Shown here: piece after piece, positions 29,647 through 39,813 of the stretch
Layout: each line of letters opens with the position of its first letter
Numbering within the stretch: the first letter of the stretch is position 1
Assembly (NCBI GenBank): GCA_019120315.1
Contig: DWVJ01000028.1
Coordinates: 29,926 to 93,925 of the forward strand
Direction of reading: 5' to 3'
Source: Candidatus Ruminococcus avistercoris
GTDB lineage: Bacteria > Bacillota > Clostridia > Lachnospirales > Lachnospiraceae
Length of the DNA stretch: 64,000 nt
Position numbers and translations under genes: made by a program
The notes under the pieces: model-generated
Seen by the model: only the letters and a program-made list of their open reading frames with translations
Database searches by the model: none
What the model was told of the DNA's origin: nothing

Positions 29647-29678
29647 AGCCGAAGTGTAAAACATCTTACACCTCGGCT
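29647..29678 (-). terminator. Rho-independent terminator of TetR gene
   Basis: agccgaagtgtaa-aacatc-ttacacctcggct, 13-bp stem with one G-U equivalent; T-rich on minus strand. Confidence 0.65.
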
Positions 29679-29704
29679 GCTTCGGCAGTCTCTCATATGA
29701 AGTT

Positions 29705-30241
29705 TTATGTAAGAGGGGAAATTCCCTCTGTGATCAGCAGGCAGATCAGATGGACAATCTGATCCAGATTTTCAGTATCTTCCGGCGTCCAGTCCTGCAG
29801 AAGCCCCATGATAGCATAGCAGTGATATCGCAGGATCAGTTTTACCTCTGAGCGGGTATGGTTCCGGTAGAGGTCTTCGCGCTCGATCAAAGAGGAGAAC
29901 ATCTGATAAAAATGATCTTTTAGAAGTTTTTCCAACTCCCGGCCGTAATTACTCTCCAGTCCTTTTTTGACGTAGGGCATGGTGTTGAGCGCCACCAGGA
30001 AAAAATACCGCAGCTGCGGTTCCGGATCTTTCAGCGAAGGGGCTTCTTCCCGGGCTTTTTGTATTCCCTGCTCCAGCATCCAGCAGAAGAGGTGCGGAAT
30101 GTCTTCGAAATGATAGTAAAAGGTTTGTCTGGTAATATGACATTCCTCCACAATATTTTTCACAGTCAGCTTCCGGGCCTTCCTTTCGGTCAGAAGAGTG
30201 AGGGCTGCCCGGGCGATAATTTCTTTCATATCAACTGGCAT
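29705..30241 (-). CDS. TetR/AcrR family transcriptional regulator
   Basis: N-terminal HTH: LTLLTERKARKLTVKNIVEECHITRQTFYYHFEDI. Confidence 0.93.
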   Translation of the reverse strand: MPVDMKEIIARAALTLLTERKARKLTVKNIVEECHITRQTFYYHFEDIPHLFCWMLEQGIQKAREEAPSLKDPEPQLRYFFLVALNTMPYVKKGLESNYGRELEKLLKDHFYQMFSSLIEREDLYRNHTRSEVKLILRYHCYAIMGLLQDWTPEDTENLDQIVHLICLLITEGISPLT

Positions 30242-30256
30242 AGGAAGTCTCCCTCT

Positions 30257-32089
30257 TTACTGCTTATTCATACTTTCCCGTTTTCGCAGACGGGCGTCCA
30301 GCGTTTTTTTACGGATTCGCAGGCTCTGGGGAGTAACCTCCAACAGCTCGTCTTTGTCGATGAATTCCAGGGCCTGTTCCAGGCTTAAGATCCTGGGCGG
30401 CGTCAGTTTCAGCGCCTCATCGGCGGAAGAGGAACGGGTATTGGTCAGATGTTTGGTTTTACAGACGTTCAGTTCAATATCTTCCGCTTTTCCATTCTGA
30501 CCGATGACCATGCCGGCGTAAACCTTTTCTCCGGGGCCGATGAAAAGAGTTCCCCGATCCTGAGCGGAAAACAGACCGTAGGTCACGGATTCGCCGGATT
30601 CGAAAGCGATCAGAGAACCCTGCTTGCGGTACTGGATGTCGCCTTTATAAGGGCCGTATCCGTCGAAGATGGTATTCATAATACCGTTTCCTTTGGTGCT
30701 GGTTAGAAAGTCTCCCCGAAAACCGATCAGCCCTCTGGCTGGAATGGCAAATTCCAGCCGGGTGGAGCCGTCGCCGGCCAGACTCATACCCTGCAGTTCA
30801 CCTTTCCGTTCGCTGAGTTTTTGGATGATGGCGCCGGAGAATTCTTCCGGCACATCGATATAGGCGATTTCCATGGGTTCCAGCAGCCGGTCGCGCTCGT
30901 CTCGTTTGTAGAGAACCTCTGCTTTGCTGACAGCGAATTCATAACCTTCCCGGCGCATATTCTCGATCAGAACGGACAAATGCAGCTCGCCGCGGCCGGA
31001 TACTTTGAAGCAGTCGGGGGAGTCGGTGTCTTCTACGCGCAGGCTGACGTCTGTATTCAGCTCCCTCATCAGACGATCTCGCAGGTGGCGGGAGGTGACG
31101 TATTTTCCTTCCTGACCGGCCAAAGGGCTGTCATTGACCATGAACTGCATGGCGATGGTGGGCTCGGAAATTTTCTGGAAAGGAATGGGTTCCGGATGTT
31201 CCACATCGCAGAGAGTATCGCCGATATGAATGTCGCTGATGCCGGAGATGGCCACGATGGAGCCGATATTGGCCTCGCGGACTTCGATTCTGTCCAGCCC
31301 GTCAAATTCATAAAGTTTGCTGATTTTCACTTTTTTCTTTTTATCTGGTTCATGATGATTGACCAGCATCACTTCCTGGTTGACGGCGATTTTTCCGTTG
31401 TCCACTTTTCCCACGCCGATGCGGCCTACGTATTCGTTGTAGTCGATGGTACTGATCAGCAGCTGGGTCCCGGCGTCAGGGTCGCCCTGGGGGGCGGGGA
31501 TGTGATTGATGATGGTTTCAAACAGGGGCTGCATGCCTGCCGGTTTGTCTGCCAGGTCTGCCAGCGCGTAGCCAGCTTTGGCGGAAGCGTAGACAAAGGG
31601 GCAGTCCAGCTGACGGTCCGAAGCGTCCAGATCCATGAGAAGTTCCAGAACTTCGTCCACCACTTCTTCCGGGCGGGCTTCCGGACGGTCGATCTTATTG
31701 ATGCAGACGATTACGTCAAGATCCAGATCCAGGGCTTTGCGCAGTACGAATTTGGTCTGGGGCATGGGGCCTTCGAAAGCGTCCACTACCAGGATGACGC
31801 CGTTTACCATTTTCAGTACGCGTTCCACCTCGCCGCCGAAATCCGCATGGCCGGGGGTGTCGATGATATTGATCTTTACACCGTTATAGTGCACGGCGGT
31901 ATTTTTGGAAAGAATAGTAATTCCGCGTTCTCTTTCGATATCGTTGGAATCCATTACTCTTTCCTGTACTTCCTGATTTTCACGAAACACGCCGCTTTGC
32001 TTTAACAGCTCATCCACCAGAGTCGTCTTGCCGTGATCGACATGGGCAATGATGGCTACGTTTCTCACATCTTCTCTTTTTATCTTCAT
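30257..32089 (-). CDS. typA: Translational GTPase TypA/BipA
   Basis: [75 protein letters not shown]. Confidence 0.97.
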   Translation of the reverse strand: MKIKREDVRNVAIIAHVDHGKTTLVDELLKQSGVFRENQEVQERVMDSNDIERERGITILSKNTAVHYNGVKINIIDTPGHADFGGEVERVLKMVNGVILVVDAFEGPMPQTKFVLRKALDLDLDVIVCINKIDRPEARPEEVVDEVLELLMDLDASDRQLDCPFVYASAKAGYALADLADKPAGMQPLFETIINHIPAPQGDPDAGTQLLISTIDYNEYVGRIGVGKVDNGKIAVNQEVMLVNHHEPDKKKKVKISKLYEFDGLDRIEVREANIGSIVAISGISDIHIGDTLCDVEHPEPIPFQKISEPTIAMQFMVNDSPLAGQEGKYVTSRHLRDRLMRELNTDVSLRVEDTDSPDCFKVSGRGELHLSVLIENMRREGYEFAVSKAEVLYKRDERDRLLEPMEIAYIDVPEEFSGAIIQKLSERKGELQGMSLAGDGSTRLEFAIPARGLIGFRGDFLTSTKGNGIMNTIFDGYGPYKGDIQYRKQGSLIAFESGESVTYGLFSAQDRGTLFIGPGEKVYAGMVIGQNGKAEDIELNVCKTKHLTNTRSSSADEALKLTPPRILSLEQALEFIDKDELLEVTPQSLRIRKKTLDARLRKRESMNKQ

Positions 32090-32261
32090 AATAACTGTAT
32101 CCTTCCTCGTTTCAGGGTAAATCCAACGATACAAGTCTACCACATTTTCCCGGGAATACAAGGGATTCCGGAAAATAAAAAATTTTTGTTCTAAAACCGG
32201 AAAGGGAAGAATACATATGATATAGACAAAATACAACGCAGAGGAAGGGGTACTATCATTC

Positions 32262-32888
32262 ATGGCAGATAAGATTATTGAAAACAATCAGGTTGCAATT
32301 ATGGGGAAGATCGCGTCGCAGTTTACCTTCAGTCATCAGGTGTTCGGAGAAGGGTTTTACCTGACGGACGTGGTGGTGAAACGTCTCAGTGAATCGGAGG
32401 ATCGGATTCCGGTTATGGTTTCCGAACGTCTGGTGGATGTGACGCAGGATTATGAGGGAGAGTATATCCAGGTTTTCGGCCAGTTTCGATCTTATAACCG
32501 GCACGAGGAGAAGAAAAACCGGTTGGTGCTCTCGGTTTTTGCCCGGGAGATCAGTTTCGTGGACGAAGTGGATGAATCGATGAAGTCCAATCAGATCTTT
32601 CTTGACGGTTACATATGCAAACCGCCGGTTTATCGAAAGACACCGCTGGGCAGGGAGATCGCCGATCTGCTCATAGCCGTCAATCGTCCCTACGGGAAAT
32701 CCGACTATATTCCCTGTATATGCTGGGGAAGAAACGCCCGTTACGCTTCCGCCTTCCAGGTGGGAGGGCATGTCCTGATCTGGGGAAGAATCCAGAGCCG
32801 GGAATATATGAAGAAAATCAGTGAAAATGAGACAGAGAAAAGGACGGCTTACGAGGTATCCGTCAGCAAGCTGGAATATATCGACTGA
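32262..32888 (+). CDS. Single-stranded DNA-binding-like protein (OB-fold)
   Basis: 208 aa; second half FLDGYICKPPVYRKTPLGREIADLLIAVNRPYGKSDYIPCICWGRNA matches SSB family. Confidence 0.82.
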   Translation: MADKIIENNQVAIMGKIASQFTFSHQVFGEGFYLTDVVVKRLSESEDRIPVMVSERLVDVTQDYEGEYIQVFGQFRSYNRHEEKKNRLVLSVFAREISFVDEVDESMKSNQIFLDGYICKPPVYRKTPLGREIADLLIAVNRPYGKSDYIPCICWGRNARYASAFQVGGHVLIWGRIQSREYMKKISENETEKRTAYEVSVSKLEYID

Positions 32889-32895
32889 GAAAAAA

Positions 32896-32933
32896 GTGAG
32901 ACGCCGCACATCACAGATGCGGCGTCTCACTTT
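32896..32933 (+). terminator. Rho-independent terminator
   Basis: gtgagacgccgcacatcacagatgcggcgtctcacttt between convergent genes. Confidence 0.75.
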
Positions 32934-32944
32934 GGGGTTAAACA

Positions 32945-33733
32945 TCAATGTCCCCGGGGAATCTGATTCAGTTTTCCCTTTTCCCGTTTCAGGTCGGCAT
33001 ACAGAAGATCTACCAGAACAATGCAAAGAGGAATCAAAGCGAACCAGACGGCCCGTCCCAGCATAATATTGCACAGAACGGTGGAAATGACTCCGCCTGC
33101 CACAAAAGCGGCGATCATTCCCAGGTGAATCAGCATTCTGCGGATGTACTGGGAATTTTCCCTGCGGTGACGGATGGCCTTGCAGATGGCGATGCCAACC
33201 TGCCGGATATGGTTCGTACAAAAAGTGGTCGCCATGGGAATCCCCTGGGCCTGGCGGAAAGTATTGTACTGCATGGAGCAGATCAGGTTGATCAGCACCT
33301 GGGTGATCTGTACCGGCGCGCTTTCCGGCAGGAATCCCAGGAAAATCACGACAAAGATCTCGATGAGGATCAGCAATGTATCCCAGCGCAGCAGGTTAAA
33401 CCGTTTGATCTGGCTGGCAGCCGCTTCGGAGATGAAAGCGCCCAGGCAGTAGGCAGAGATGGGAATCAGGTAGTATAACGCATGAAACCAGCTGCCGTTT
33501 CCCAGCGCCATAGCCAGCAGGACAAAGTTTCCGGTCTGAGCGTTGCAGAATACGCCGCCCCGGATGGAATAGGTGAAAGCGCCCAGATAACCGCCCACCA
33601 GAATCATCAGGACAAATACGCGACGTTTTTCACACTCCAGATATTCTTCTGTTTTTATACAGCTGTTTTGCTGTGAGTCCATATCATCAGCCCTTTCTGA
33701 AATCATATTGTTTTTCATTATAGCAGTTTCCAC
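32945..33733 (-). CDS. DUF1275 / YoaK family membrane protein
   Basis: GGYLGAFTYSIRGGVFCNAQTGNFVLLAMALG, MQYNTFRQAQGIPMATTFCTNHIRQ. Confidence 0.9.
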   Translation of the reverse strand: METAIMKNNMISERADDMDSQQNSCIKTEEYLECEKRRVFVLMILVGGYLGAFTYSIRGGVFCNAQTGNFVLLAMALGNGSWFHALYYLIPISAYCLGAFISEAAASQIKRFNLLRWDTLLILIEIFVVIFLGFLPESAPVQITQVLINLICSMQYNTFRQAQGIPMATTFCTNHIRQVGIAICKAIRHRRENSQYIRRMLIHLGMIAAFVAGGVISTVLCNIMLGRAVWFALIPLCIVLVDLLYADLKREKGKLNQIPRGH

Positions 33734-33818
33734 AAAGATTCACAAATGGTTTCGTGAGAAATGTAATAGATAAGTAAATATATCTGGAAAATTATAATTT
33801 AAATATAATTCCTTCCAT

Positions 33819-35640
33819 TTGATTTCCTATTATATGCAGACGCTGTTTTCACTGTCCAGACAGTCCATGAGCAACACCCAGCGGGTGCAGGAAGTGGAGC
33901 AGGAGATTGACCGTTACGCGCAGGAAACCGACGAACTGGAAAAACAGTACAATGAACGGTATCTGAACAAGGCGCAGATCGCCGCTTACATCATTGATCA
34001 CAAGCCGGAACTGGCAAATAGGGAGAAGCTGGCGCAGTTAAGCGACGTGCTGGATATTGAATCGGTAAACGTATTTAACGCAGACGGCGTGCAGACGGCT
34101 ACCAATTCGCCCTACACTAAATTCAGCGTCAGTGATGATCCGAAGGATCAGTCCTATGAATTTAACAAACTGCTGCTGGGTGTGGATCATCTGATCCAGA
34201 AAGCTCAGTCGGACGATGTATCGGGAGATTATCATCAGTATATCGGCGTGACGCTGCGGGATGGCGATTATAATCCCGACGGTTTCGTGCAGATCTCCGT
34301 GAAACCGGAAAAACTGGAGGAAACGATCTCTAATATGCAGGTCGATAACCTTCTTCCCAATATCAAAGTGGGAAGCGGAGGCATCGTTTTTGCTGTGGAA
34401 AAGAAAAACAATACCTTTGCCTATTATCCCAATGAAAAGATAATCGGCAGGTCAGCGGTGAAGTACGGTTTGGAAGAAAGTCAGCTGACAGATGATTACA
34501 ATGGATATCTGACATTGGGAGAGAAAAAATATTTTGCTTCTTCCGTGGATACCGGGGATTATTACATATATGCGGCGGTTCCGGAGGAAGCCATCGGCGG
34601 GAAACGTCTTCCCATCACGGTGGCGTCTGTGTTTGCCAGCTTTATCGCCTTGGCTATCGTATTCCTGCTTCTGACGGTGGGACGAAGAGGCGATACGGCA
34701 GAGGGAAGACAGAAGAAAGATTCCGGTGAAAATCAGATGATTGATGTCACCATGCCCGACGGAACAAAGAAAAAGAGCCGCTCGGCAGCCAGCCGTTTTA
34801 AGCAGACAGTAATCAAATGGAATGAAAAGACGGCGGAGCAGAAAATGTTCCTGGTGCTGAAATGGCTGCTGGGTATCCTGTCTGTGGTGATCTGTCTGGC
34901 AGTGGTGCTGCAGGAACAGGTGCTGGACTCTCATTCTATTTTCAAATATGTGATCAGCGGCAGATGGGCCCGCGGCCTGAATATCTTCGCAGTGACAGCG
35001 GCTCTGCTGATCATCTGTGTGGCAGTGACGGTGACTGCCGTTGTGCAGAAGATTCTGTCTATCCTGTCCCACACCTTCAGCGCCAAGGGAGAGACGGTGT
35101 GCCGTCTGCTTCGAAACTTTATCAAATACGTATCCGTGATCGCCGTAATGTATTACACTTTGGCGCTGTTTGGAATTGACACCAAGACCCTTCTGGCCTC
35201 GGCGGGAATCCTGGGTCTGGTCATTGGTCTGGGAACTCAGTCTCTGGTGGTGGAAATCGGCATCCGGACCACCAAGATCCAGGACGGCGGACGGAATATC
35301 AAAATTATCAGCAACAAAGATGTGTGCGGCGTTATTAACATGACAAGAGATTATTCCTATGCCTGGGTGGATCTTGGGATCGAATACGGCGAGTCCCTGG
35401 AGCGGGTGGAAAATGTTCTGGAGCAGGAATTCCCCAATATCAGGAAACGCCTGCCGGGCATTATCGACGGGCCCTTCTATAAAGGCGTGGTGACGCTGGC
35501 AGACAACAGTGTCAATATCCGTGTGATGGTTCTGTGTTCCGAGGGCGACAGAATGGGAAAAAATGCGGGCGCAGAAATTCAACGAAGAGCAGCGTGAACT
35601 GTCCGGCAGGCTGATCGAGGAAGACGAAGAGGATCATTGA
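33819..35640 (+). pseudogene. Cache-like sensor / MscS mechanosensitive channel fusion with N-terminal loss, internal deletion and C-terminal frameshift
   Basis: Extracytoplasmic Cache-like region then LGLVIGLGTQSLV|VEIGIRTTKIQD junction lacking the expected DILAGxFIxFExxFxVGDxV block; C-terminal MRAQKFNEEQRELSGRLIEEDEEDH lies in another frame (stop 35640); no credible start or RBS at 33819. Confidence 0.7.
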
Positions 35641-35694
35641 CATGGATCCGGGTATAGAATATGATAACAGTAAAAAAACGGCAGGGGGAAAAAT

Positions 35695-37284
35695 ATGGCA
35701 CAGACGGCAAAGCTGGTGATCTGCGACGGCAGTCAGAATATCAGCCAAGTTCCGGTGACGGAGGAGACCGTTTATATCGGATGCAAAAAAGAAGGCGGGA
35801 CAGCAGAGATCCAGATCGACTGTCCCTGGCTGGGTGAGCTTCACGGAAAGCTTGTCCGGGAAGAAAATCGGTTTACCTATAAGGATCTGGGGACGGAATT
35901 CGGTACATTTTATAATAATGATCTGAGAATTGGAAGCGAGTCTACGGAATGCGAACATACGGTGGAGCTGGAAGATGGAGACGTGCTGCGGATAGACAAT
36001 CCCGGGGAAAAAGGCCGGGACAGCCGTGCCGCCGTCATCATTTTCCGTGAGAAATTTGATCCTCAGGTGGCGTGGAAAGAACTGTCCCTGACAGACCAGT
36101 ATCAGAACTATTATCTCAGCTGCCGGGAGGAATCCTCCGGAGAGGAGATCCAGGCCCGGGAGCAGGAAGGAGAGCTGCCGGTGCGCTATGCCTTCCTTTC
36201 CCACGAAGGCGGGGACTGGTATGTGGTGGAGCATAATACAAAATTCGGAATCTATGTCAATGGACAGCCGGTGCAGAACCGGCAGGCATTGCATTTCCTG
36301 GATGTGGTGCGGATTGGCAGGACGCTGTTTCTTTTCCTGGGAGACAGACTGATGTACAACCACCATGAGGCGGCCGGGAACCGACTGACCATCCATATCG
36401 AAGAGAGAAGCGTGCGCAATCTGTTCCGGAAAAGGATGCTGCTGGAGAACATTAATCTGTCGGTAAATCCCGGGGAGATGGCGCTGGTGCTGGGAGGATC
36501 CGGCGCCGGAAAAACCACATTCATCAATGCGGTGATGGGCTATGAGAAAGCCCAGGGAAGCATTTCCCTGGATGGGGTGGATGTTTATAAAAATTACAAT
36601 CGGATGAAATATGAGATCGGATTTGTCCCCCAGCAGGACTGGCTGCGGATGGATGATTCTGTACAGGCCACACTGGAAAATGCCGCGGAACTGAAACTTC
36701 CCAAAGATGTGACGGAAGAGGAGCGCAGAAAACGGGTGGAGGAAGTGCTGGAGACGCTGGGCCTGGAGAGTGAAAAGAAATCTCTGGTGTCCAAGCTGTC
36801 GGGCGGTCAGAGGAAGCGGCTCAGCATCGCGGTGGAATACATTGTCAATCCCAGCCTGTTTTTCCTGGATGAACCGGATTCCGGCCTGGATGGCGTCATG
36901 GCCCGCCGCCTGATGGAGTGTCTGCGTACCATCGCGGATCAGGGCAAGACGGTGATTGTGATCACCCATGCTCCGGACCGGGTGATCGATCTGTTTGACA
37001 AGGTGATCGTGCTTGCGAAGGATTCCACAAAAAACGTCGGCCATCTGGCGTTTTATGGTTCTCCGAAAGAGGCGAGAGATTTCTTTGATGCGGATACCAT
37101 GGAAGATGTGGTGCGCAAGATCAACCGCACAGATGAAGGCGGCGAAGGGCTGGCGGATCATTACATAGAAAAATACCGGGAAGCGGAAAGGAGGGGGACC
37201 GATGGAGACACAGAATGTACAACGGCAGGGACGGCTGACCCAGATCAGAGTTTACGTGGGGAAGTTCTTCCGGATCTTTGTTAA
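35695..37284 (+). CDS. ABC transporter ATP-binding protein with N-terminal FHA domains (ABCG-like)
   Basis: Two FHA-like segments (EHTVELEDGDVLRIDN; NTKFGIYVNGQPVQNRQALHFLDVVRIGRT) then GGSGAGKTT, LSGGQRKRLSIAVE, LFFLDEPDSGLD. Confidence 0.9.
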   Translation: MAQTAKLVICDGSQNISQVPVTEETVYIGCKKEGGTAEIQIDCPWLGELHGKLVREENRFTYKDLGTEFGTFYNNDLRIGSESTECEHTVELEDGDVLRIDNPGEKGRDSRAAVIIFREKFDPQVAWKELSLTDQYQNYYLSCREESSGEEIQAREQEGELPVRYAFLSHEGGDWYVVEHNTKFGIYVNGQPVQNRQALHFLDVVRIGRTLFLFLGDRLMYNHHEAAGNRLTIHIEERSVRNLFRKRMLLENINLSVNPGEMALVLGGSGAGKTTFINAVMGYEKAQGSISLDGVDVYKNYNRMKYEIGFVPQQDWLRMDDSVQATLENAAELKLPKDVTEEERRKRVEEVLETLGLESEKKSLVSKLSGGQRKRLSIAVEYIVNPSLFFLDEPDSGLDGVMARRLMECLRTIADQGKTVIVITHAPDRVIDLFDKVIVLAKDSTKNVGHLAFYGSPKEARDFFDADTMEDVVRKINRTDEGGEGLADHYIEKYREAERRGTDGDTECTTAGTADPDQSLRGEVLPDLC

Positions 37285-38149
37285 TGAAAAAAACTGGAAA
37301 ATCATTCTGTTTGCGGTTATCGTATCGCTGATTCTTTCCTTTGTGCTGAAGGATTCCATGTTCGTCACCAAGGAAAGCACCCGGACGGGGTTCTTTGCCA
37401 TGGTAACGGCCTGTATCTGGATCGGTATCTTTAATTCCATCCAGGAGGTCTGCAAGGAGCGGCAGGTGATCAAGCGGGAACACCGGACGGGGCTGCATAT
37501 CACCTCCTATGTGGCGGCGCATATGATATATCAGGGTGCCATCTGTCTGGTGCAGGCGCTGGTGATGGTGATTTTCTACAGTATCTTCCTAAAATTTCCC
37601 GCTCAGGGGCTGGTCACAGGAAGCTTTCATGTGGATTTTTTCATCAGCATGTTTCTGGTGCTTTTCGCTGCGGATATGCTGGGGATCGCCGTGTCTTCCC
37701 TGGTAAAGACCACCACGGCGGCCATGACGGTGATGCCTTTTATCCTGATTGTACAGCTGATTTTTTCAGGATCCATCTTCCCTATTACAGGGCAGGCGAA
37801 GATCCTCTCTGACCTGACCATCAGCAAATGGGGACAGCGGGTACTGTGCATCGAGGCAAATCTGAATGAACTGCCGTCGGAGATCCTGGATTCTGAACTG
37901 GAAATGCTGGAAAGCATCGGAGGGCTGCAGAAGATTCTGGATGATTTGCCCGAAGAAGATGTGAAAAACTTTCAGGAGGAAGGATACGCTCTGCTGGAGG
38001 AATTCGTTCACGATTATACGTACCGTAAAATCTATCAGTACGAGGCGCCCCTTGTGCTGCGAAGATGGGGCTATCTGCTGATTTTCTCGCTGGCTTATGC
38101 GCTGGCTGCGGTGGTCAGCCTGGAATTTATCGACCGGGACAGACGGTAG
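37202..38149 (+). CDS. ABC-2 type transporter permease
   Basis: Strong RBS (aaggaggggg) before ATG 37202; multi-TM; overlaps the ATPase ORF by 83 bp. Confidence 0.85.
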   Translation: METQNVQRQGRLTQIRVYVGKFFRIFVNEKNWKIILFAVIVSLILSFVLKDSMFVTKESTRTGFFAMVTACIWIGIFNSIQEVCKERQVIKREHRTGLHITSYVAAHMIYQGAICLVQALVMVIFYSIFLKFPAQGLVTGSFHVDFFISMFLVLFAADMLGIAVSSLVKTTTAAMTVMPFILIVQLIFSGSIFPITGQAKILSDLTISKWGQRVLCIEANLNELPSEILDSELEMLESIGGLQKILDDLPEEDVKNFQEEGYALLEEFVHDYTYRKIYQYEAPLVLRRWGYLLIFSLAYALAAVVSLEFIDRDRR

Positions 38150-38173
38150 CGTTCCGGTCTCGGAGGACAGCTT

Positions 38174-38572
38174 ATGAGAGAAGAAATGAATCAAAAGGAA
38201 GAACGCTCAGAAAAAGAAATCCTGCAGGAACAGCTGGAATGTGCCAGAAAGCAGATGCGATACAGCCGTGTTACCTGTATCATGGCCACAGTCATGGCGC
38301 TGGCGCTGGTGATTTCCGCCGTTTTTGTGGTACCGTCGCTGAACCGGGCGGCGGATTCCATCGCCCAGGTGTCCGGACAGCTGGAAGAACTGCAGCTGCA
38401 GGATCTTGAACTGGCAGAAACGTTAAAAGACATTGATGAGTTCGTTATCACCAGTGAAAAAGGCGTGCAAAAAACCATCGAAAAACTGGATGCGGTGGAT
38501 CTGGAAAAGCTGAACGAAGCCATCGAGGCGCTGCGCAATGTGGTGGAACCGCTGCGCCGGATTTTCGGATAG
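38174..38572 (+). CDS. Small single-TM coiled-coil hypothetical protein
   Basis: 132 aa; one TM (VTCIMATVMALALVISAVFVVPSL) flanked by coiled-coil; follows ABC permease. Confidence 0.7.
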   Translation: MREEMNQKEERSEKEILQEQLECARKQMRYSRVTCIMATVMALALVISAVFVVPSLNRAADSIAQVSGQLEELQLQDLELAETLKDIDEFVITSEKGVQKTIEKLDAVDLEKLNEAIEALRNVVEPLRRIFG

Positions 38573-38647
38573 CGTAAATACGACTCCGGCGGATTGACAA
38601 GGCCGGGGAATGGTGTTATAGTTATTTTTAAATAAAAAACAAATGGA

Positions 38648-38800
38648 AAGATAGAGGTTGCATGATTCATCAGTACCTCGCCGGATGCTTCGGGAGCAGG
38701 AGAAAGCGCGGGAAAGGGGATCGTGCCGAAAGGGTATGATGCCGCAGATTATATCCTTGGGCATAGGGTGAAGAACCATATGACTGTCATCAGTGAGGAT
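38648..38800 (+). promoter_or_regulatory. Lysine riboswitch (L-box)
   Basis: gatagaggttgc...cagtacc...gaaaggggatcgtgccgaaagggt...cttgggcatagggt...tatgactgtcatcag; upstream of dapA. Confidence 0.9.
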
Positions 38801-38850
38801 GGAGCGCTATCTGAAGCAGAACGTGTAGGGAAATTCCTATATGAATCCTT

Positions 38851-38883
38851 TGGAGGCGGACGATACGTACGCCTCTTCTTTTC
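38851..38883 (+). terminator. Riboswitch-associated intrinsic terminator
   Basis: ggaggcggacgatacgtacgcctcttcttttc between L-box and dapA. Confidence 0.7.
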
Positions 38884-38907
38884 GTTTAATTTCAGGAGGA
38901 AAGGAAT

Positions 38908-39801
38908 ATGGCAATTTTTAAAGGAGCCGGAGTAGCCCTGGTTACTCCCATGCACGAGGACTTATCAATCAATTATGAAAAACTGGATGAACTTCTGGAG
39001 GAGCAGATCGCAGCAGGCACCGATGCTATTATTATCTGCGGCACCACCGGCGAATCTGCCACGCTGTCAGAAAAAGAGCATCTGGATGCGATTAAATTTA
39101 CCATTGAGCGGGTAAAAGGCAGAATCCCTGTGATCGCCGGCACCGGTTCCAATTCCACCCATACGGCAGTGGAGATGTCGAAGGAAGCGGCGGAAAACGG
39201 AGCAGACGGACTGCTGGTGGTAACGCCCTACTATAATAAAGGCACACAGAACGGACTGATCAGACACTACACCACCATCGCCAATGCGGTGGATAAACCG
39301 ATTATCATGTACAATGTTCCCAGCAGAACAGGCTGCAACCTGCTTCCGCCCACAGTGGCCGCTCTGTTTAAAGAGGTGGAAAATATTGTGGGTATCAAAG
39401 AAGCCACGGGAAATATTTCTCAGGTTGCCAAGGTGATGGAACTGACAGACGGAAAGATCGATCTGTATTCCGGAAACGACGATCAGATCGTACCGCTGCT
39501 TTCTCTTGGCGGCATCGGCGTGATCTCCGTGCTCTCCAACGTGGCTCCCAGGGAAGCTCATGATATTGTCATGAAATTCCTGGAGGGGGATATTGCGGGA
39601 AGCCGCGATCTGCAGCTGAAGTCACTGGAGCTGATCGATGCTCTGTTCTGTGAAGTCAATCCCATTCCGGTCAAGGCCGCTTTGAATCTGATGGGTAAGG
39701 AAGTAGGCCCCTTAAGAGGACCGCTGACGGAGATGGAGCCGCAGAACCAGGAGCGGCTGGCGAAGGCCATGAGAGCGTACGGCATTCAGGTAGTGAAATA
39801 G
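38908..39801 (+). CDS. dapA: 4-hydroxy-tetrahydrodipicolinate synthase
   Basis: GTTGESATLSEKEH, YYNKGTQNGLIRHY, YNVPSRTGCN, GIKEATGN motifs. Confidence 0.97.
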   Translation: MAIFKGAGVALVTPMHEDLSINYEKLDELLEEQIAAGTDAIIICGTTGESATLSEKEHLDAIKFTIERVKGRIPVIAGTGSNSTHTAVEMSKEAAENGADGLLVVTPYYNKGTQNGLIRHYTTIANAVDKPIIMYNVPSRTGCNLLPPTVAALFKEVENIVGIKEATGNISQVAKVMELTDGKIDLYSGNDDQIVPLLSLGGIGVISVLSNVAPREAHDIVMKFLEGDIAGSRDLQLKSLELIDALFCEVNPIPVKAALNLMGKEVGPLRGPLTEMEPQNQERLAKAMRAYGIQVVK

Positions 39802-39813
39802 GAGGAAGAGGAC

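Noticed and set aside
30821-32005. 394-aa plus-strand ORF opposite typA
   Set aside because: Antisense shadow of a housekeeping GTPase.
34452-35582. 376-aa minus-strand ORF opposite the MscS-like gene
   Set aside because: Antisense composition artefact; the plus strand retains MscS motifs despite damage.
35512-37161. 549-aa minus-strand ORF opposite the FHA-ABC gene
   Set aside because: Shadow ORF; His-rich, no domain pattern, sense gene is clearly coding.
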